The notes under the pieces are model-generated. The model saw nothing but the letters and a program-made list of their open reading frames with translations, made no database searches and was not told the origin of the DNA. The translations under genes and the position numbers were made by a program. DNA of 21,823 nucleotides from a virus: the IMG/VR virus record IMGVR_UViG_3300007346_000295, positions 1 to 21,823 of that record, one strand, 5' to 3'. This document shows, piece by piece, positions 17,584-21,823 of the stretch (positions are counted from its first letter, which is position 1; every line of letters begins with the position of its first letter).

Positions 17584-18030
17584 TTATGCTCCCTTCTTCT
17601 GATACTTTTCAAAAATAGCCAAAGCTTGAGCAAAGGGGTCTGGTTGACTACCTGATTGAGCAGCTTTTCCTTTTTGCTGTCTTGCTTGGCGCATCTTAGC
17701 AGCAGCTTCTGGATTATCAAGTGCCATCTCTTCTTCAGTAGCTTCGCTAAGAACTTCTTCTCTACGTTCTTGGTCGCCACCTACCATGCCACCAAGGGCT
17801 TTTCCGCCTTCGTAACCAGCTTGAATAGCTTGAGGATTTCCACCTGAAGCGACACCACCGATAATAGCACCAGCATAAGGAGCTAAGTCACCAATAACAT
17901 CCATCGGAGAAGTCTTTGTAGCCATCTTTGCGGCAGCAGCTTTACGAATAGCAGCGGCTTGTTTTTTATCTTCTTTTTCTGTACCAAAAGCCTCACCTGA
18001 TGGAAGGCTTCCTTTATAATTAGCCATCAT
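17584..18030 (-). CDS. Ala/Gly-rich small protein between capsid and portal genes
   Basis: This 148-residue protein is unrecognised. It has a Lys/Ala-rich, probably helical N-terminus, then a Gly-rich hydrophobic core (DLAPYAGAIIGGVASGGN, about residues 48-65, and GGKALGGMVGGD soon after). A highly charged Glu/Arg/Gln-rich segment follows, and the end reads FEKYQKKGA. The alternation of charged helices and a small-residue hydrophobic patch resembles phage internal virion or ejection proteins, but that is only compositional. Two adjacent ATG codons open the frame. The AGGA ribosome binding site is five bases from the first and eight from the second, so the second (18025-18027, product MANYKG...) may be the real start. 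The gene overlaps the membrane-protein gene by 11 bases and is followed five bases later by the portal. Confidence 0.7.
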   Translation of the reverse strand: MMANYKGSLPSGEAFGTEKEDKKQAAAIRKAAAAKMATKTSPMDVIGDLAPYAGAIIGGVASGGNPQAIQAGYEGGKALGGMVGGDQERREEVLSEATEEEMALDNPEAAAKMRQARQQKGKAAQSGSQPDPFAQALAIFEKYQKKGA

Positions 18031-18220
18031 AAATATCCTGTAGTGTAGAACTATTTGCTAGTTCTTCTTGCTTATCCCATAATTCTCTTTGCTTAGTTTC
18101 ATAACCAATTTTTTTATTTAGAGTTTTCAATAAGCAAGACAAATCATATCCTATTTTTAGTATTGCAACTGTAGCGGCAAAATAGAAGATGATTTGTATT
18201 GAAGCAAAAATAGTTGTCAT
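18020..18220 (-). CDS. Small single-span membrane protein of unknown role
   Basis: This 66-residue protein has one hydrophobic segment near the N-terminus (about residues 5-28, IIFYFAATVAILKIGY within it), followed by a charged, probably helical tail rich in Lys, Glu and Gln. It has no obvious signal cleavage site. The start is supported by GGGGGA six bases before the ATG. The 3' end overlaps the next gene by 11 bases, suggesting translational coupling. Size and layout would fit a small holin or a short inner-membrane spanin, both lysis roles. No lysin is present in the window, and the head-gene location is odd for a lysis gene. A minor membrane-associated assembly protein is equally possible. 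I do not recognise the family. Confidence 0.68.
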   Translation of the reverse strand: MTTIFASIQIIFYFAATVAILKIGYDLSCLLKTLNKKIGYETKQRELWDKQEELANSSTLQDIYDG

Positions 18221-18237
18221 AAATAATCCCCCAAGTA

Positions 18238-18265
18238 AGGGGGTAGAGCCGAAGCCCTACCCCCT
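18238..18265 (-). terminator. C(UUCG)G hairpin after the capsid gene (terminator-like or 3' stabiliser)
   Basis: The minus-strand RNA can form a 12-bp stem, including one G-U pair, closed by the hyperstable C(UUCG)G tetraloop. The left arm reads AGGGGGUAGGGC and the right arm GCUCUACCCCCU. It lies 15 to 42 bases after the capsid stop. No U-run follows (UACUUGGGGGAUU comes next), so it is not a textbook intrinsic terminator. It may act as a partial terminator or protect the 3' end of capsid mRNA. The five C residues of its 3' arm could alternatively pair with the GGGGG at 18228-18232, which overlaps the next gene's ribosome binding site. Confidence 0.7.
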
Positions 18266-18279
18266 CACTCAGTTCTCAA

Positions 18280-19623
18280 TTAAAGAGCAACACCAACGAG
18301 AGCACCGTTTGCGTTAGGACGCTCACAGTATTCGTCGCAGTACATGCGATAATAGCCTTCGTAGGCGTCTACACCGCCAGCACCAACACCCGCTCTTGCG
18401 AGGATGTTACCGTCAAGATCAGCGAAACCGGGCTTCTCAAGCTCTGCCAATTTCCAAACTTTCGTGTGGAGGAAGTAGAGCATGTTTTTACCAGCATCAA
18501 CTGAAACACGGATTGGGATGTTGTTGAAACCGAGACCGCTGAAGCCACCATCACCCTTGCTAGCGCTGTCTGTGCTCTTGTAGAGGTTAGCAGCGTTAGT
18601 ACCAACGAGCAAGCTTGTGTAAGAAGCACGCTGGGCTGGGTTCATCATGATAACATCTGGCTCTAGGCTTGACTCTGTGTAGATGCTGTCTGTGAGAGAC
18701 TGCATACGGTCAAGGGCTAGTGGCTGGAAGACATCATAATCGTTAGCAACACCGCTATCTTCTACTGAACGGATTGAATCAGACTGTAGTGCTGAAACGC
18801 CAGTAGCATCAGTTCTGTCAACACCGAAGTGGCTTCCAGAAGCGAGGTTGGTAGCAATACCTGTGATTTCTAGGTTAGCAGCAGCAAGCGCAGCAGCATC
18901 ACCAACGATTTCAACTGCGTGGCAATCGTCATCACGGTTGTGTGTTAGCTGAACGAAAGCAGCACCGACGGTTGCACGGAAAGTGTTAGCAGCGGTATTT
19001 ACAGAAGTAATTGTTGCTGTTGGAGCAACACCACCACCATCAAGTGCGTAGTCAGTCATGCGACGGAACTCAACCTGAAGTGAACCACCAGCAGCAACTG
19101 CTGCGGCACGCTTACGCTCTAACTCTACAGCATCACCTGAGAAGGGGATGTCAACAACAGCAACGTTGTTACCAACAAGGTTACCACCGTTGTGCTGTGC
19201 GAGAGTGTGAATAAAACCAGCAGTTGTCTGACCTGAGAAGGTAGCAACGTTGGCTTTCTTACGAACGTCTTCGACAAGCTTACGAAGCTCTAGGTCGATG
19301 TAGTTACCGAAAGAATAAGCACCCTTGGCGCTTGAGATTGCAGGACCACTTAGCTGGAAGCGACCATAAAGGAACTTAGCGTTGATGTTAAGCTCTTCGT
19401 AAGTCTGATTACCAGCGGTAGGTAGAGCAGCGCCTTCAGCAGCGAAGCCTACACCTGCGTTACGAGCGACGTGAACAGGTACAACAACACGTTTACCTGA
19501 CCAGTCTAGTTTTGCCTTTTCAAAAAGTTCTAGCATGAGAACCTCTTGGTTTAATTGCTCTGCGATAGCTTTGGCATAAAAGTTCTTAAGAACACTATCG
19601 AGAGTACTGATTGATGCAGCCAT
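18280..19623 (-). CDS. Major capsid protein, HK97-fold type
   Basis: This 447-residue protein should form the icosahedral shell. The N-terminus (LDSVLKNFYAKAIAEQLNQE, residues about 6-25), then RVVVPVHVARNAGVGFAAEG, NAKFLYGRFQLSGPAI and a long helix around YIDLELRKLVEDVRKK, have the pattern of phage capsid proteins. EPDVIMMNPAQRASY and GFNNIPIRVSVDA near the C-terminal third fit the axial domain. Residues about 170-290 are richer in beta-type and small residues, possibly an inserted domain as in several coat proteins; this is inference. The C-terminus has two close Cys residues (YCDEYC). The start has the best ribosome binding site seen here, AAGGAGA seven bases before the ATG. Local G+C is about half, against about one third in neighbours, consistent with translational optimisation of the most abundant virion protein. 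It sits directly after the scaffold gene, and a strong hairpin follows the stop. Confidence 0.9.
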   Translation of the reverse strand: MAASISTLDSVLKNFYAKAIAEQLNQEVLMLELFEKAKLDWSGKRVVVPVHVARNAGVGFAAEGAALPTAGNQTYEELNINAKFLYGRFQLSGPAISSAKGAYSFGNYIDLELRKLVEDVRKKANVATFSGQTTAGFIHTLAQHNGGNLVGNNVAVVDIPFSGDAVELERKRAAAVAAGGSLQVEFRRMTDYALDGGGVAPTATITSVNTAANTFRATVGAAFVQLTHNRDDDCHAVEIVGDAAALAAANLEITGIATNLASGSHFGVDRTDATGVSALQSDSIRSVEDSGVANDYDVFQPLALDRMQSLTDSIYTESSLEPDVIMMNPAQRASYTSLLVGTNAANLYKSTDSASKGDGGFSGLGFNNIPIRVSVDAGKNMLYFLHTKVWKLAELEKPGFADLDGNILARAGVGAGGVDAYEGYYRMYCDEYCERPNANGALVGVAL

Positions 19624-19630
19624 AATAAAA

Positions 19631-19637
19631 TCTCCTT
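19631..19637 (-). promoter_or_regulatory. Strong ribosome binding site of the capsid gene
   Basis: The minus strand reads AAGGAGA, an almost complete anti-16S match, seven bases before the ATG at 19621-19623. It is the best match to consensus at any start in the window, as expected for the major capsid protein. Confidence 0.75.
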
Positions 19638-19649
19638 ATAGTTATAGGT

Positions 19650-20444
19650 CTAGTTTGACCAGTTAGCTTTTAAATAATCAAATAGTGAGTTACGGGCTTC
19701 ATCTAAGTTCCTTGGAGATTGTTCTCTGTTAGAACCTGGAATCTTCCCTGCTTGTGAACTACCTGCAACTCTAACTACTGGTGGAGCATCAGGTCTTACG
19801 ACGGGTGGTGCTACAGCCTGTGGATTAGTTTGTAGATATTCGGCAATTGCCTGTTCACGCAATCCGTTTACAAACGTAGAGTAGCGCTCGGCTACATCCA
19901 TAACGTCTGAGTCTGGATCGTTGATAACGGCTTGTAAAAGCATGTCCCTACCTACATCTGGAAAACGCTGTTGAGCTAGCTGAATTTCATGGTTGAGTTT
20001 TACTTGCTCGTTAGCAACTTCCATCTGATAGATTCTATCTTCGTATGACTGAAACCTAGTTTCATAGGGATCAGCATCATCATACTCAAATTCGTCAATC
20101 TGAAAATAATCATCTTCTTTTTGACGGGGTTCTGCTCTTCGGCTTTCCAGTTGGTTTTGTAACTCTGCTAATTGAGATTCTAAGGCGCTAGTCCTATCTC
20201 GTAGTTCGTTACGGGCTTCAATTACTGACTTGAAGCGACTATAAGGTACAGCATGACCGCTGTCCTCGTTCTGTTCAGGGGTAGATGAATCCTCTGTGTT
20301 TACATCTGTTTCTAGTTGTGTCTCTACAGCAGATGCTGCTTTAACTTCTGGTTGTATATTAGTATCACCGTTATCTGGTTCAACTGAATCGCCTTTAAAG
20401 AGGTTAGCGACTTCCTCGTTTTGTTCTTGTGTTAAGAAACTCAT
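19650..20444 (-). CDS. Putative capsid scaffolding protein
   Basis: This 264-residue protein probably guides assembly of the major capsid protein into a procapsid and is then lost. The evidence is position (immediately before the capsid gene), size and composition. It is strongly acidic with a low-complexity N-terminal third rich in Glu, Asp, Ser and Thr. The segment VPYSRFKSVIEARNELRD (from about residue 66) resembles what I recall from scaffold proteins of other environmental phages. A heptad-like stretch LESQLAELQNQLESRR and a later helix-rich region follow, then a Pro-rich linker (APPVVRPDAPPVVR) and a C-terminal helix ending FDYLKANWSN, a typical place for the coat-binding helix. No protease motif is visible. 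The ATG at 20444 is preceded by CGGAG ten bases upstream. An internal core protein is the main alternative. Confidence 0.72.
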   Translation of the reverse strand: MSFLTQEQNEEVANLFKGDSVEPDNGDTNIQPEVKAASAVETQLETDVNTEDSSTPEQNEDSGHAVPYSRFKSVIEARNELRDRTSALESQLAELQNQLESRRAEPRQKEDDYFQIDEFEYDDADPYETRFQSYEDRIYQMEVANEQVKLNHEIQLAQQRFPDVGRDMLLQAVINDPDSDVMDVAERYSTFVNGLREQAIAEYLQTNPQAVAPPVVRPDAPPVVRVAGSSQAGKIPGSNREQSPRNLDEARNSLFDYLKANWSN

Positions 20445-20507
20445 ACGCTATTTACTCCGTGCCCGCTTTTTAACAAGGTTGCGTCCTTGTGGCTCTGTTA
20501 ATTACCA
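20445..20507 (-). promoter_or_regulatory. Intergenic leader of the scaffold gene: boundary motif, hairpin and RBS
   Basis: This is the longest gap in the window. Read on the minus strand it holds, in order, GTGGTAATTAACAGA directly at the terminase stop, a perfect 6-bp stem (ACAAGG/CCTTGT, plus-strand 20473-20478 with 20485-20490, 6-base loop), and a ribosome binding site CGGAG at 20455-20459, ten bases before the ATG at 20444. The hairpin lacks a following T-run, so a Rho-independent terminator is unlikely. It may be a processing or stability element, or chance. No convincing -35/-10 pair was found. Confidence 0.4.
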
Positions 20508-21823
20508 CTACTTCTCGTAGTTAGTAAGGATTTCTTCTATAGGACTTTCCTCTAGAAAATAATCGTGTGGTGTTTTGCCTAGTGGTTGCCCTGTTGCTAC
20601 TTCAAATTGTATCATCTCAGTAACAGTACGGGGTCTATGCATACGTTTTTTTTCTTCTTCATAGTAAAAAGCCTGATCTTGTCCCATAAGAGCCAGACCT
20701 AAAGCCATAATCATGTCGTCATGAAAACCTACTTCGGCTTCTGCTTTGCCTTTTTCGTTGTAAATAAAATTCATAAACTCGTATTGTAGTCTATCATCTT
20801 TTACTGAAATAAGGTTGCCTGTGATTGTTGCTACTAGTTTTGCTATAAGTACAGGACGGGTGCTACTACTAGTAAAAAACCCAAGTTTATCAGTAAAGTT
20901 TCCTGTAAATTTATCAAATTTAGTCTCTGTATAAAGGTAAGGATACTCTGCTTGTTTAAGTTCTTCAATAATTGCTTGTCCATATGAGTTGCGCTCTGCT
21001 ACTACTAGCGGTTGATATTTAGTACATACCTTTTGAATTTCTTTTGCATACTCTTTTAAACTTAGTTTATCGTAAAAAGTTGCTACAAGATCTATTTCAT
21101 CACGATTTGTTATGTCAATAAGTACAGCAGCACTAAAGTCACCGTCAGGTGAACCTGATGCTGTGTCAATTCCTAGTATGTATGTTTTATATTTGTTAGG
21201 TGGACTAAAGAATCGCCATCCAAACTTGGTAGGTGGCTTCAAAAGTTGCTTACTAAACTGTGGAAATACAAAAGTACCTGAAGCAATAAAGGCATCTTCA
21301 CCTTTTATTGGGTATTCTTGCTTAAAAGTGTGTATATTGTTGCCGCAGCGGGTGCGTAAAGTGTACTGAAACCAGTTGATTTGCTCTGGGGATAGGGTGT
21401 TTTCTCTAATATACTCTTTTTCTACGTCAGTTTGCTGCCACTTACGGGGTAATTTGTCTAATTTGTACTCTTCGTGGTCTAACCAAGTCAAGAATAGTTT
21501 GGTGTAGGCGTTTTCATCAGTCCAAAACAAGTAGAAATCGTTAAGACCTTTGGGGGTTGTTTCTAAGATGATGGTTGGGTTGTTAGATGCAGTCTGGAAA
21601 AGCGACTGAACTGTAGTATTCATATCGTTCCAGAACGCACACTCTGATGCGTGGATGCAAGTAAAGGTAGAACCACGAAAGTTTTGACTGTTTGCTGTAC
21701 CAATTTTGATAGATGACCCAGTTACAAAACTTAATTCGTTTGCTGAGGCAGCAGTTGTTTCTATTTTTAAGAAAGTTGGTAGGTATTGGTAAAATCTTTG
21801 ATAGATTGAGTAGATGTTTTTTA
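20508..21823 (-). CDS. Terminase large subunit (ATPase-nuclease), N-terminus cut by window edge
   Basis: This is the DNA-packaging motor that docks on the portal, pumps DNA into the procapsid using ATP and cuts the concatemer. The frame stays open from an internal ATG at 21623 to the right window edge, so the true start and the Walker A motif lie outside. The visible ATPase part carries FRGSTFT followed by a Walker B-type segment ASECAFW (about 21630-21650), whose Glu is the expected catalytic carboxylate, and the coupling motif ETTPKG (about 21546-21566). The C-terminal RNase H-like nuclease shows GIDTASGSPDGDFSA (about 21160-21200), AERNSYG (about 20985-21005) and FHDDMIMALGLA (about 20700-20730), which supply the metal-binding acidic residues. 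The first Walker B acid is Ser, a variation I recall from other phage terminases. The TAG stop is followed by a 63-base gap to the scaffold gene. A small terminase subunit is not in the window. The call is secure. Confidence 0.93.
   Translation of the reverse strand, partial: KNIYSIYQRFYQYLPTFLKIETTAASANELSFVTGSSIKIGTANSQNFRGSTFTCIHASECAFWNDMNTTVQSLFQTASNNPTIILETTPKGLNDFYLFWTDENAYTKLFLTWLDHEEYKLDKLPRKWQQTDVEKEYIRENTLSPEQINWFQYTLRTRCGNNIHTFKQEYPIKGEDAFIASGTFVFPQFSKQLLKPPTKFGWRFFSPPNKYKTYILGIDTASGSPDGDFSAAVLIDITNRDEIDLVATFYDKLSLKEYAKEIQKVCTKYQPLVVAERNSYGQAIIEELKQAEYPYLYTETKFDKFTGNFTDKLGFFTSSSTRPVLIAKLVATITGNLISVKDDRLQYEFMNFIYNEKGKAEAEVGFHDDMIMALGLALMGQDQAFYYEEEKKRMHRPRTVTEMIQFEVATGQPLGKTPHDYFLEESPIEEILTNYEK

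Noticed and set aside
18238-18265. Calling the UUCG hairpin a definite Rho-independent terminator
   Set aside because: The stem is strong, but no U-run follows it and the next gene starts 18 bases later with its RBS in between, so I kept it as terminator-like only.
19624-19690. TATAAC/TATAAG boxes just before the capsid ribosome binding site as a promoter
   Set aside because: They resemble -10 elements, but the only -35-like hexamers nearby are 9 or 29 bases away, neither an acceptable spacing. The A+T-rich context makes such boxes expected.

Overview
The window is part of the virion-assembly module of a tailed, short-tailed (podovirus-like) bacteriophage. Every supported gene lies on the minus strand, so transcription runs from high to low coordinates. 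Genes are packed end to end: the largest gap is 63 bases, stops and starts often overlap, and almost every start has a purine-rich ribosome binding site. There are no tRNAs, insertion sequences, CRISPR arrays or bacterial housekeeping genes. Most of the DNA is A+T-rich; hand counts of single 60-base lines give about one third G+C in the portal and giant-protein genes. The protein style (small MPAKY.KGLS protein, large Ala/Pro-rich ejection proteins) suggests an aquatic, probably marine, phage. That is an impression from memory, and the host cannot be read from this window.

Layout in transcription order. (1) Packaging: the terminase large subunit, truncated at its N-terminus by the window edge (20508-21823). 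(2) Head: a scaffold-like protein (19650-20444) and the HK97-fold-type major capsid protein (18280-19623). A strong hairpin follows, then a 66-residue membrane protein (18020-18220) and a 148-residue Ala/Gly-rich protein (17584-18030). (3) Neck: the portal (15614-17578), a head-tail adaptor candidate (14920-15609) and a large beta-propeller-like tail nozzle (12172-14916). (4) Probable receptor-binding or tail appendage proteins: a short beta-helix protein with a GTG start (11553-12182) and two aromatic, beta-rich proteins with similar N-termini (10590-11552 and 8852-10597). (5) A three-gene cassette of 231, 687 and 1806 residues (8140-8835, 6061-8124, 628-6048). Its order, size progression and composition match the internal ejection proteins gp14-gp15-gp16 of T7-type phages. 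(6) Two small unassigned proteins (225-593 and 1-219).

Together these genes would build a procapsid on a scaffold, package DNA through the portal with terminase, close the head with adaptor and nozzle, attach appendages, and load internal proteins that are ejected ahead of the DNA. Two features differ from the textbook podovirus order: the portal is downstream of the capsid gene instead of upstream of the scaffold, and the appendage genes sit between nozzle and ejection cassette. The clearest regulatory structure is the C(UUCG)G hairpin after the capsid gene, whose 3' arm could alternatively mask the next gene's ribosome binding site. No non-phage or plainly novel system is evident. The less ordinary material is the giant ejection protein, the post-capsid RNA element, and a short motif recurring at gene boundaries.
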